This document shows, in pieces, positions 12,101 to 22,400 of a stretch of 64,000 nt of DNA. A program made the translations under genes and the position numbers. The notes beneath the pieces are model-generated. The model made no database searches. It had not been told where the DNA came from and saw only the letters and a list, made by a program, of their open reading frames with translations. This DNA is from Capra hircus (lineage: Eukaryota > Chordata > Mammalia > Artiodactyla > Bovidae): contig NC_030812.1 in NCBI RefSeq assembly GCF_001704415.2, positions 55,900,093 through 55,964,092 of the forward strand. The letters run 5' to 3'. Numbering within the stretch: position 1 is the stretch's first letter; each line of letters begins with the position of its first letter.

Positions 12101-13216
12101 CTATTCAGAATAACAGCATCATTAGATTTCTCCCTTTGGCTTTCTGTACTTCACAACCTCCCAGTGTTTTCTGCTTATCCTGCTGCAGTTTTTCTTGGCA
12201 TCTTACTAATTTTTGGTGTGTTTTTGTGTTTATGTTGGAAGACCTCTGAAGTCCTTGCCCCTCTGCCTGTTTGCCTTGCAGGAGGGAGCTCTCCTACTTT
12301 GGGGTGAAGGTGGTTATGATCGAGCCTGGTTATTTCAGCACCAATGTGACCAGCCTTAAGGCATTTTCTCAGGGCCTCCAGGCATCATGGAATCAGACCA
12401 GCCCAGAGATCAAGGAACTGTATGGAGAGAAGTTCATGGCTAACTGTGAGTGAGCTGTGGACCTTGGGGAGAGAGGTAAACCCTTGTCTGGAAGCCTGGG
12501 TCAGTCATTAGCACTTCCTTAAGTATTGTGTCCATCCTCCAGGCTCTGAGTCACCCACACAGTGGGGACATGGGCTCTGTCCCCAGGGTTCCATGTAATC
12601 ACTTGGTGATCTAGGGAAAGTCTCCAGGCTTGGTAGACATGGGGACCACTGTCTCCTTGAACCCCTTTTTATTTTGGGAGGAAACTGAAGCCAGAGAGGG
12701 AAGACCCTGTGTAGTCACAGCAAGCTGGCATTAGAACAGCTTGTTTTCATGTCCTCAGATTTATTGTTTGTAGACACCTGCAGTTTATGTAGTCCTGATA
12801 TTCTCAGGAAAAGAATTAGAGGTTACTTCGTGTGGAACCATTGCTCCTGCTGTAAGAATTGGGGCACTCATTTGAGAATGTAGGTTGATTCAAGTTAGGT
12901 GGTCTAGGGATTCTTAAGAACATTGCTACATAAGTTGATCCCTAAGTCAGGATGGATAGAGGTCAAAATTTATCTGGATTCTTTCTCCTTCTGGACAGTC
13001 ATGAAATCCATCAACTCGTTGGAGACAACCTGCTGCCAGGATCTGTCCTTGGTGACCAACTGCATGGAGCACGCCCTGACTGCCTGCCACCCCCGCACCC
13101 GATACTCACCTGGCTGGGATGCCAAGTTCATCTACCTCCCCATGAGCTACCTGCCCAGCTTCCTGGTGGATCTCATGGTGTACTGGAGAAACCCCCAGCC
13201 TGCTAAGGCCCTGTAA
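8818..13216 (+). CDS. RDH16: Retinol dehydrogenase 16 (four coding exons, 317 aa)
   Basis: CDS join: 8818-9130, 11153-11411, 12282-12445, 12999-13216. All introns are GT-AG, and phases join cleanly to 954 nt, 317 aa, the known length of RDH16. The product is an NAD+-preferring SDR of the endoplasmic reticulum that oxidises retinol and 3-alpha-hydroxysteroids (family knowledge). Visible features are an N-terminal hydrophobic anchor (residues 2-15) followed by RWYRERQ, the cofactor motif TGCDSGFG (35-42), NNAG (111-114), and the catalytic set N137, S164, Y176, K180. An IEPG segment (204-207) follows, and the C-terminus ends PAKAL as in human RDH16 rather than the HSD17B6-type end. No stop or frameshift is present. 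The start ATG has G at -3. Degraded copies lie on both sides. The match to RDH16 rather than another SDR9C member rests on memory of the human protein. Confidence 0.9.
11153..11411 (+). CDS. RDH16: RDH16 coding exon 2
   Basis: This 259-nt exon encodes residues 105-190 with two bases of codon 191. It contains NNAG, N137, S164 and the YCMSK active-site motif. The acceptor is 'cttcccag' and the donor is 'gtaatgg'. Confidence 0.93.
12282..12445 (+). CDS. RDH16: RDH16 coding exon 3
   Basis: This 164-nt exon begins RRELSYFGVKV and contains IEPGYFST, the segment after the active site that closes over cofactor and substrate in SDRs. The acceptor is 'ccttgcag' and the donor is 'gtgagtg'. Confidence 0.92.
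12640..12735 (-). repeat. MIR-like fragment in RDH16 intron 3
   Basis: The 'ggaggaaactgaagccagag' and 'gtagtcacagcaagctggca' stretches resemble an antisense MIR core with substitutions. Confidence 0.5.
12999..13216 (+). CDS. RDH16: RDH16 coding exon 4 with stop codon
   Basis: This exon has 218 nt including TAA at 13214-13216. It encodes the conserved SDR9C C-terminal pattern with CMEHALTACHPRTRY, then GWDAK and the PAKAL end. Confidence 0.92.
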
Positions 13217-14627
13217 CCCAAGACTGGGGTGCATTGTAGGGGGGAGTTGCATACAGAGTGGGGAGAGGATGCGTTGGGGGAGGGAAATAGAGTGGAGAGC
13301 AGAGTGTGGAGTTCTCATGTCACCAGGATACCCCTCCAACCTCACTCCCATCTCCTCCCCAGTCTCCTCTTGGGACATTACTTAGGACTCAGGGATATTA
13401 GAAAGAAACATGTTTTGTAGTGAGAAACTGAGATCAGTAGCTCTTGTCTGTGTCCTGTTCCTTCATCAGCCTCTCAAGGCTCTGCGCCTTATGGCCCTCC
13501 TGCCACCCTGAGGAATCCATACTTAAGGGGAGGGTTGAGCAGCTGGGAAGGTCCAGACCCCCCTCCATCGTCGGCCCCTGTCCACCTCTTCCAGGTGTGC
13601 CTTGGCCCTGGCCAGTGTCCCCCTCCCACTGCAATGCACATGGGAGATAAGAACGCTTCTTCCCTAAAGATACTTGTAGTCAGGGATGTGTGTGAAGGGT
13701 GACCACCAGCCTGATACATCAGCCTAGGTGCTAACTCAGCCAATCTTGGCTGGAAAGTAGTGTCATCATTGGAGGTCCTGACAGAGAACACAGAAACCAA
13801 TTCTTGTTTTGTCTTGAAATCTTAAATTTCCATTGATTATATTCCCTTAAAAGAAAATTGAGACATTTACCCAGGCCCAGTGATTTTGAACACAGCCTTG
13901 GGCAGCAATGTGTGTGTGTCTGTGAAAGGAAGAGTCAGATGACCTCACGGAGGTGTAGGGGTGAGTGGGAACGCCTGAGGAGGATTTGAAGACGAAAGTG
14001 AGGTCATCCTTTTGTCTGCAGAAGCGAGGGGCTAATGTGTCTTTCTGGGGATTATCGTGTGACCTGGGGTCCCAGGATTAGCACAAGGATGGACAAACAA
14101 GAAAGGTCTGTAAGGGAGAGGCAGGGCCCAAACCCTTCCTGGGGACATGTAGCATCTCCCTCACCAGAAACCTCCCTGCGGTCCTCCCTGGGTCTCTTCC
14201 TATAGAGTCACTACGCTCCATCCTTTGCCACCTGCCAGGTCCCCCAGCCCAGATTCCCTTCTCCCACCCTCCAATGGAGGTGAGTGGGAGTCACTTCTGG
14301 AGCCCAGTCTTATGTTTTCTGCTAACACTTACTGAGCACCTACTGTGATCAGGGCAGGAATTCCCCTGATGTCCCAGTGCTTCCAGAGACCCTGACTCTC
14401 TGTGTGTCCTCTCTTCTCACGATGGTCTGAGTATGGACTCAGTGGAGAAGGCATTTGTATGAAGTCATACAGATTTCTTGACTGAGTGCAAACTGAAGTG
14501 GGAGGTATCTCCCAGTCATCTTAGTTCACCTTCCTGATTATAAAAATTAGGTTATAGAGACTTTGGGGGATTTTATGCCATCGAATAGTATGTTTTAATA
14601 TTACATACCTTAAAAAAGCCTTGACTT
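13217..14627. other. RDH16 3' UTR/downstream flank, no second gene
   Basis: The sequence after the stop codon is paralogous to the flank of pseudogene 2. For example, the block around 13440-13560 matches that around 19495-19605, with 'tgaggaatc' in both. The tandem duplication therefore included 3' flanking DNA. No convincing AATAAA was identified, so the transcript end is undefined. Confidence 0.5.
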
Positions 14628-14628
14628 C

Positions 14629-14875
14629 AGATTTCCCTGGTGTTCCAGTGGTTAATAATCTGCCTTGCAATGCAGGGGTTGTGGGTTCAATCCCTGGTTG
14701 GGGAACTAAGATCCCACATGCAGTGGACCAACTAAGCCTGAGGGCCACAGCTACTGAAGGCCACATGACACATCCACAGGTCCGTGTTCCCACTGAAAGA
14801 CCTCACACAGTGCAACGAAGATCCTGCATGCTGCAACTAAGACCTGACACAGCCAAATAAATAAATACATACTTT
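14629..14875 (+). mobile_element. CHR-type tRNA-Glu SINE
   Basis: It begins 'atttccctggtgttccagtg', contains the tRNA B-box-like 'gggttcaatccctggttggg' and 'aactaagatcccacatgc', and ends in an 'aaataaataaata' tail. This is the cetartiodactyl CHR SINE layout in a long form. Confidence 0.85.
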
Positions 14876-15078
14876 TTTTTGAAAGATGTATTGACTTATT
14901 GAATCGTTTGGAATGTAACAGAAGTGAACATTTGCTGAGTGGAGCTGACAGTTTGAACTATAAGATCTAGATCAGAAGGGACTCCAGTATGAACAGGAGG
15001 CTATCTGAGTGCTCCATGGCAGAGAGTGCTGGAACTCTAGTTCAGCTGCAGCCTTTAGGCACTGTCCCCTGCAAAGCC

Positions 15079-15388
15079 TTGTGACTGTCCCTGGCAGTCC
15101 TGTGGGCCTGCACTACCTCCTGCGCTGGTACGGGAGAGGCAGGTGGTGAGCCACATCCAAGCCAAGTTCATCTTCATCATGGGGTGTGACTCGGGCTTCA
15201 AGAACCTCCTGGCCCAGCAACTGGACCTGCGACGCTTGAGGGTTCTGGATGCGTGTCTGAGGGAGCAGGAGCTGAGCAGCTAAGGAACCAGACATCAGAC
15301 AGGCTGGAGACAGTGATCTTGGGGATCACCAAGACAGAGAGCATGACTGTGACCACCCAGTGGGTGAAGGAGCATGTGGGGGACAGAG
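15079..15388 (+). pseudogene. Exon 1 remnant of RDH16 pseudogene 2
   Basis: It has 310 nt against 313 in RDH16. It starts TTG-TGA where RDH16 has ATG-TGG, and the donor dinucleotide is AT at 15389-15390. Confidence 0.9.
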
Positions 15389-16032
15389 ATACCACCCACA
15401 TGTCTTTGTGTTTGTTCATTTACTGGGAAGATCCCCAAGGTGTTTCAATTTTCAAAGCTTTGATATTGCCTAGGAATTGGTGCAGGTTTTTTCAAAGCTT
15501 GTCTCCTGATGCGCAATGCAGGCCTGTTCTCTAAATTCTCCTGTCGGGGTTTTCAAGTGTATCTTTCCCAACCAGCTTGCAGAAAATGATTATTCATGTT
15601 TTTTTTTTTCTTTTTAGCATTTCTTTTTTCATTCATTTCCTTTTTCTTTTCTCTTCTCTAGTTTCCCCTTCATTTCTGTTTCTTACCATTCCTCTCTCCC
15701 AGTCTCTGTCTCTCTCCTCTGATATTTGTGAGCATCACTCTATTTTCCCAAACTCTGTCTGTGACCTTAATAAAGGGGCTTATTGCCTACTGATGGGCAG
15801 AAAAATGAGTAGGACCATACCTGCCTTCCAATAACTCAAAGAATATCCAAACCCTGAAAGCCCTGCAGCCACCACACCCTCTTTTTCTCTCCTGAACTTT
15901 TTCCCTTCTACTTCATGGCACATTGTTGTTGACTCAATTAAAAAACTCAGTTGGAAGATGACCTGGCACCATGGCTGAGACCTCTCTCCTGTTCCCAGCA
16001 CAGTGTTGCCCTCTTGCCCTCACTCTTCCCAG

Positions 16033-16291
16033 GACTCTGAGGTCTGGTGAATAACTCCAGCATTCTCACACCCTCCGCACCCAATGAGTGGCTAACCAAA
16101 CAGGGCTTTGTGTAGTTGCTAGAGGTGAATGTCTTGGGGGTGATCAAGGTGAACCTGAGCCTGCTGCTCCTGGTGTAGAAGGCAGGGGACCATGTGGTCA
16201 ATGCCTCCAGCATCATGGACTGGTTGAGCCTTTTGGCTGGAGGCTCCTCCACGTTCAAGTACAACATGGAGGCCTTCTCAGACTCCCTCAG
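16033..16291 (+). pseudogene. Exon 2 remnant of RDH16 pseudogene 2
   Basis: It keeps the full 259-nt length and both splice sites, but contains in-frame stops, the first at the codon equivalent to Trp107. Confidence 0.9.
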
Positions 16292-17398
16292 GTATTGGCT
16301 TGGCACGGAGACCCTCCCTTGTTCCTCTTACTTCTGTGCCTCTGGGTGGGGGCCAACTTTAATTGGGGTTTCCTTTCTTCACAGACCTTCCAACCCCTCT
16401 CTCTTGCTCTGTGTAGGTCTCTCATTGGGAAGCACCTTTTTAAGTTTCAGGTATCAGAATGGGCTCCAGGACTATAGAGTTCGCTTCAACCACTCCCCAC
16501 CTTTGATGTGGGCCCACATTCAGAAAGTATCTGAGGCATAATTGGAATCTGGACTACTTGGCTGTGGAGCCCATGTTCATAACACTTGCGATATTCAGCT
16601 TCAGGGAACCCTCGAAGCGGGGGCATGGAACACTTAACTCGAATCAACAGATACTTCTTGGGCACTTCTGTGAGTCCTCAAAAAGTGTCCCTGGTTCAAG
16701 AAGATTTGGTCCTTTACCTAAAGTGTCTGACAGCTGAGAAAGGAAAAAGAGATACAGTAATGCCATCATCATCATTTTTGCTGCTTGTGACTACACTAGC
16801 AAAGGTAGGTAGCCTTGGTAGCCAGTGAAATGAGGTGAGGGTTCAGGAGATAAGGGTCTGAACTAAGGACTGAAGAAGTGAACTTGAGACACTGGCAACT
16901 GGGCAAAGTAGGGCAGGAAGGCTTCAGAATATGAGAATGGTGTCAGCCTATGCCCAGCTCAATGAGTGACTGTGGACAGCCTAAGCTGTGGGATTCACCA
17001 GGGACAGATAGGCATGGGTGGACTTGTAGAAAGATGTAGGCCTTGGAAAGGTTGGAGACCATCTTTGTAATGGCAATGGAACCCCACAGAAGAGATTTAA
17101 TCAGGGGAGTTAAAATAGTCAAATCAGCCTCTAGAGCAAGGGGTGGCTTTGAATGAGAGGGAGCCAAGACCACAGGCAGGGAGGGGTTCCTTAGAGGACA
17201 GTTACGATAACCCAATATGATAACTGGACAGACGGCCAGGTTGTTAGCTAGAGCAGGAGAGGGGAGAGAGAGAACTGAGGAGTATGAAGGAGGTGATATG
17301 GGCAAACTCTGATAATTGAATACATGTGCAGAGAATAGGAGGAGATAGCTTATAAGTGGTGCCTTGCACCACTGATGGCAGGATTTAGAGTTGATAAG

Positions 17399-17604
17399 GG
17401 ACTTCCCTGGTGGCTCAGCCCATAAAGAATCCACCTGAAATGTAGGAGACCCAGGTTCCTTCCCTGGGTCGGAAAGATCCCCTGGAGAAGAGAATGGCAA
17501 CCCACTCCAGTATTCTTGCCTGGAGAATTCCATGTTCAGAGGATCCTGGTGGGCTACAGTCCATGGAATCACAAAGGATCAGACATGACTGAGCAACTAA
17601 CATA
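17399..17604 (+). mobile_element. Bov-tA SINE in pseudogene 2 intron 2
   Basis: A full-length Bov-tA runs from 'gacttccctggtggctcag' through the tRNA-like head and the 'ccactccagtattcttgcct' core to 'gactgagcaactaaca'. Confidence 0.9.
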
Positions 17605-17832
17605 CACACCCAGAGTTGATAAGCCCATATAAATAAACTATTTCGAAAATTATTCAAGCTCTATACAAAAACAGTACCATTATCATAAGTTTTATCTCCC
17701 TGGCTGCTATACTTCACAACTCCTCAAACTTTCAAGCTTATCCCACTCCACTCTGAATTGAGATTCTATTGTTTTCTGTTTGTTTCCTGAGGTTCTGAAT
17801 GCCTTGCCTCTCTGCCTCTTGGCCTCAAGCAG

Positions 17833-18221
17833 GGAACTCTCCTACCACCTATGGGGTAAAGGTGGCTAGGATCAAGCACAGTTATTTCAAGACCAGCGTG
17901 AATAATCCTGAGGTTCTGGATGGGGGCTTCCAGGAGGCATGAAAGTGAAAGTGAAGTTGCTCAGTCGTGTCCGACTCTTTGCGACCCGGTGGACTGTAGC
18001 CCACCAGGCTCCTCCGTCCATGGGTTCTCCAGGCAAGAATACTGGAGTGGGTTGCCATTTCCTTCTCCAGGGGATCTTCCCAACCCACGGATCGAACCCA
18101 GGTCTCCCGCATTGCGGGCAGACGCTTTAACCTCTGAGCCACCAGGGAAGCCACCGGGAGGCATGGGTTTTGGCAATTCCATAGGTCAAAGAACTCTGTG
18201 GGGAGCCAATCCTGGCATCAG
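17833..18221 (+). pseudogene. Exon 3 remnant of RDH16 pseudogene 2, split by SINE
   Basis: Sequence matching the start of RDH16 exon 3 ('gggaactctcctacc', 'tggggtaaaggtggc') is interrupted at 17941 and resumes at 18157. The following 'gtgagtgagctgtggacctt' is shared with RDH16 intron 3. Confidence 0.87.
17942..18156 (-). mobile_element. Bov-tA SINE inserted in pseudogene 2 exon 3
   Basis: An antisense Bov-tA is flanked by the 9-bp direct repeat GGAGGCATG at 17933-17941 and 18157-18165. The host sequence on both sides is the exon 3 remnant. Confidence 0.94.
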
Positions 18222-18551
18222 GTGAGTGAGCTGTGGACCTTGGGGTGAGAAGCAAACCCTTGTCTGGAAGCCTGGGTCCATCATTAGCACCTCCTCTAGT
18301 CTTAGGTCCATCCTCCAGGCTCTGAGTCATCCACACAGTGAGGACATTAGCTCTAACCTCAGGGTCCCATGTGGTCAACTGGTGACGTAAGGAAAGGATT
18401 CAGGCTTGGTAGACCGGGGGAACACTGTCTCATCTGAATCCCTTGTTGTTTGGGGAAGAAACTGAATCTAGGGAGGACAGAGACTTGTGGACTCAAGATG
18501 AACTGACATTAGAGCAGATGGTTTTCATGCGCTTATATTTCAGCGTTTATT

Positions 18552-18760
18552 GTTGTTTAATCACCAAGTTGTGTCCAACTCTTTGTGACTCCGTGGACTG
18601 TAGCCCTCCAGGCTCCTCTGTCCATGGGATTTTCCAGGCAAGAATACTGAAGTGGGTTGCCATGTCCTCCTCCAGGGGATCTTCTCCACCCAGGGATTGA
18701 ACCCAAGTCTCGTGCATTGGCAGGCAGATTCTTTACCAGCGAGCCACCAAAGAAGCCCAC
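18552..18760 (-). mobile_element. Bov-tA SINE in pseudogene 2 intron 3
   Basis: The stretch is the reverse complement of Bov-tA, from 'gttgtgtccaactctttgtg' to the tRNA-like head at 'gagccaccaaagaagccc'. Confidence 0.9.
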
Positions 18761-18997
18761 TCTAGTGTTTATAGAAATATCCAATTTACGTATTGGATAT
18801 TCTCAGGAATAGAGCCAGAGGTTGTTTAGTGTGGAACAGTTATTCCTGGGGTAAGAGTTTGGGTGCTTCTTGGGGAATTTGAATGATTAATCTGGGGCAT
18901 GGGTTTCCAGGGGAGGGAAGGGCGTGAATTTTTAGAAATTTTCTCCCTGTGTTAGAGCCATGAGTTGGAATGGAGGGATGGAGGGATGTGGAAAGTT

Positions 18998-19044
18998 TCC
19001 ATATATATATATATACACACACATACACATACACACACACATAC
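18998..19044. repeat. (TA)n-(CA)n microsatellite
   Basis: An imperfect run of TA dinucleotides followed by CA dinucleotides lies just before the exon 4 remnant. Confidence 0.9.
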
Positions 19045-19067
19045 AGAAACTTTCTCATCCTGAACAG

Positions 19068-19283
19068 ACATCAAAATAACAGAAAATATTTGGGAAAAAT
19101 GCAAGCTGAATCTCTGTGCTTGGTCATGAACTGCATGGACACACCCTGACTGCCTGCCACCCACATACCCAATACTCACCTGACTGGGATGCCAAGCTTG
19201 TCTACTTCTTATGAGCTACCCGCCCTCCTTCCTGTTGGATGCCACAGTCTACCGGAGCTCCCCAAGGGCCAGGGCCCTATCAA
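19068..19283 (+). pseudogene. Exon 4 remnant of RDH16 pseudogene 2
   Basis: It aligns with RDH16 exon 4 through 'ctgactgcctgccaccc' and 'ctgggatgccaag'. The stop position reads 'gccctatca' instead of 'gccctgtaa'. Confidence 0.87.
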
Positions 19284-22099
19284 GTCAAGACTGGGGGCCA
19301 CAAGGGTTTAGTTGGGTGCTGTGTGAGGGACGATGCTTCAAGAGGAAGGAGAGAAGGTAGAAGGGGGAGCTCTCCATTTCTAAGGTCAGATAGCTCATCC
19401 TCCTCTTCATCTCTGCCCCAGGCTTCTCCTGAGGCTCTGGGATATTGGGAAGGAAGGACAAAGTTTTGTGGCTGAGAAACAGGGATCCAATAGCACACAT
19501 CTGTGCCCTGTTTCTTGGGCAGCATCTCAAAGCTCTCAGCCCCACGGCCCTCTTGCCACGCTGAGGAATCTGCACTGCCTGGAGGGTGTGAGCCTCTGGG
19601 AAGGGGCTCAGCCCCACGTGCTCTGTCTCTAGTCACCTCCTCAGAGTGTGCCTTGGTTTCCCCGTCCCATGGGATGGAAATGGCCTGGAGTAGGTAAAGT
19701 GTCCTGTCTCCACTGAAAATACCTGTGCGCAGGAGTCAAGGATGCACAGGGCACCCAGCAGCCTCATCTGAGTAGGAGGGCCGGTCATCAGAGGGGGCAG
19801 CATTCTCAGTCCTGGGAGAAGAGCTCTCTGTGTTGTCCTCCAGCCCCCCAACCTCCCATTCCACAACCTGCCTTTTCTGATGTTGGAAGTTTGAGTCCAG
19901 GGAAGCGCTGTGTGTCCTGGCAATCAGCAGACAAGCCCGGGAGATGGTAAGTCAGGCCCAGGCCTCTGTTGGGGCAGTTCCAACTCATTCTTTTTCAGGT
20001 TCAGAGACAAACCCCTGGATTTCACCATCTGGGGCTGTCTCAAGAACTGGGACATTCCTGGGCCTGCTCAGCCCTTGAGTGACATTGTCTGACTTCCCTG
20101 AGCCAAAACATCCTTGTTCACTCACCAAGGAGGCAGACAGAATTCTGAGATGCCTCCCACACCAGTTGTAGGCGGTTCCTTGGGGTGGATAGGAAGTAAG
20201 TGAGGTTTGCCTCCACCTCCCATCTCCCATCTCCATATCCTACAGGCTTTGGGTCTGCTCCCCAGGACTGGGTCCATGAACTGCCACACACACACAACCT
20301 GCCCCCTCCCCCCACCCCCCGCACCAAATCCCAGCACTCTTGGTATAGAATGCCAAACTCCCTGCAATTTCCCAAGATGACACCTGCTTTGTCTGATTCT
20401 AGAGCTAACTAACCTTAGTAGAGAGTGCAGCATACCAGCATCCTTGTCCTTCACTCTAGAGGACTTCATGGCCTCATTTTTATGTCAGACCCTCTAGACA
20501 GGGAAGGTGTAGGCAGTTGGTCCCGGGTCCTTCAGGCTGGTCACCAGGATAGTTCTGAGGAATGATGACCCTAGAGGTTTGTCCTGAGGACCAGTACAGA
20601 CTCCAGCATCATTGTGTCCCCATATTTTTGCAATCCTGGGTGAGGGATTACTCACACCTCTGTCTCATTTCCTTGTATCCTTTGTTTTACCGGCTTCCCT
20701 TCTACCTCTCTGTGAGTTCTTTGCCCCATGACCTGGAATCTCTCCATTCCCTCAAAGACCTGACGCAGAGAGTTTCCCAAGTCCCTGACCTGCATCCTCA
20801 GTTCTTCCTACATCACCCCCTCTCAGAGCCAAGGATCTGGCCCCAGGTCCTTCCTACAACTGCCCAGGGCACCCCTCCTCATCATCTGGCTGAGCCTGGA
20901 TCTCAATGATGCTTCTCTCAGAACTCTCTGTTCTCCTGCCTCCTCTCCCTGTGCCCCAAGAGTCTCCTCCTAACTTTTCTTGCCACCTGTGGCTGGACCT
21001 GTTATCAGCCTCATGCCCTACAATCATTTTGGCTCCTGGCCTCCCTTCCCTCTGCACTTTCCATTAAGCATTGTGTCAGCTGACTTTATAGTCCCTTGCT
21101 TCGCCTGACATCGCCCCCGCTTCAGGATCCTCAACCCAGCCGACCAGCTGCCTGGACCTGGAGGTAGAAGAAAATGCCCACTGGGGGCCCTGGCTGGGGA
21201 AGTTGATGTGTCCTCGATCATTGAAGGCCTCTGCTTGTCCAGTTGCTGGGGGGGTGTTGGGCTCGCTTGGAGTGAAGTGGGGACTCCTCATTGGTGACTC
21301 AAGCATCATCTCCCAAGGGTCCAGGCCCTGAGCCCCTCAGGAGTTTCTGCTTTCTAGGAGTTGGGGGTCTCACATAACCAGTTTCCCTTAAGGAGGCCCT
21401 GCTGCCTCTGACCTCAAAACAATGGAGGCGCATCCACCCTGTAGCAGACCCTTTATTTCTCATCCTCTCTCATCAGGGGAGACTCACCTAAGAACAGAGA
21501 ATTCCAAAGAGCTGATACACTGGAACTCATTTCCATTGGGGTTTGAAGGGCACAAAACCAGTTCTGTTTGTTTTGCATTAACAGATTCATCTTCATCTTT
21601 CTACTCAAAATAACAATTACATTTCTTTATATGCCTGCCTTCATAAAAAATGATTTTGATCCCTGGGCTGGAGGTGGGGGATTGCCAGGATGGGTCCTCT
21701 GGGCTTAGTCCTTCTTACTCCCTCCCCTGCTCAGGCCACCCACGTGAGCCACCTTTCAGCACCAGCATCACCACTGTGGTTTGTCCCGTCCCTGGCACCC
21801 TCGCCCATTAGGGCTGGAGGAGAGAGAGGTGGCCACCAGGGCTGTCTGAAGTAACAAAGCTTCAGGTTGAACTTGAATTTCTTGCCTCTGGCTAATTAGT
21901 GTGGTGATGTATCCACCTATACAAATTACAGAGTGGCTCATGCAGGGGCTGTGCATCTGTTGCTGGCAACCGAAGGGAGGAGAGCTCTTCTCAGCAGGCT
22001 CCAGCAGGTGTTGGCTCAGAGGGCACGCCTCTCCTGCTGTCCCCTGACCCCGATTCTTCTTGGCCATCACCTCTCACCACCGGTGCCCTCATACACACC
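19284..22099. other. Intergenic region between RDH16 pseudogene 2 and SDR9C7
   Basis: The left part is paralogous to the RDH16 3' flank. The rest shows no repeat that I recognise with confidence and no coding exon; small open frames on both strands lack known motifs. The SDR9C7 promoter and 5' UTR should be in the last few hundred bases, but no clear TATA box was identified. Confidence 0.45.
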
Positions 22100-22400
22100 A
22101 TGGCAGCTGTCTCGGACCTCTCCTTCATGTACCGCTGGTTCAAGAACTGCAATCTGGTCCGCAACCTCTCAGACAAGTACGTCTTCATCACAGGCTGTGA
22201 CTCGGGCTTCGGGAACCTCCTGGCCAGGCAGCTGGTTGATCGGGGCATGCGGGTGCTGGCTGCTTGCTTCACTGAGGAGGGGGCCCAGAAGCTTCAGCAA
22301 GACACTTCCTATCGGCTGCAGACCACCCTATTGGATGTCACCAAGACAGAGAGCATCAAAGCAGCAGCCCAGTGGGTGAGGGACCAAGTGGGTGAACAAG
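22100..22400 (+). CDS. SDR9C7: SDR9C7 coding exon 1
   Basis: It encodes residues 1-100 plus one base. The beginning MAAVSDLSFMYRWF and the cofactor motif TGCDSGFG are visible. The donor is 'caag|gtggg'. Confidence 0.94.

Larger units (their letters stand above)
15079..19283 (+). pseudogene. RDH16 pseudogene 2 (all four exons recognisable, inactivated)
   Basis: Exon remnants are at 15079-15388, 16033-16291, 17833-18221 and 19068-19283, in the same order and strand as RDH16. Defects seen directly: start ATG changed to TTG followed by TGA; exon 1 frameshifted; TGCDSGFG degraded to MGCDSGFK; exon 1 donor GT changed to AT; exon 2 with stops replacing Trp107 and further codons; NNAG changed to NNSS; exon 3 interrupted by a Bov-tA SINE; normal stop lost. 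Introns 1 and 3 still align partly with RDH16. A protein product is excluded, although transcription cannot be judged. Confidence 0.93.

Noticed and set aside
16943..17572. 209-codon minus-strand open frame
   Set aside because: It lies in RDH16 pseudogene 2 intron 2 and runs through a Bov-tA SINE in antisense; its N-terminal part is SINE-derived.
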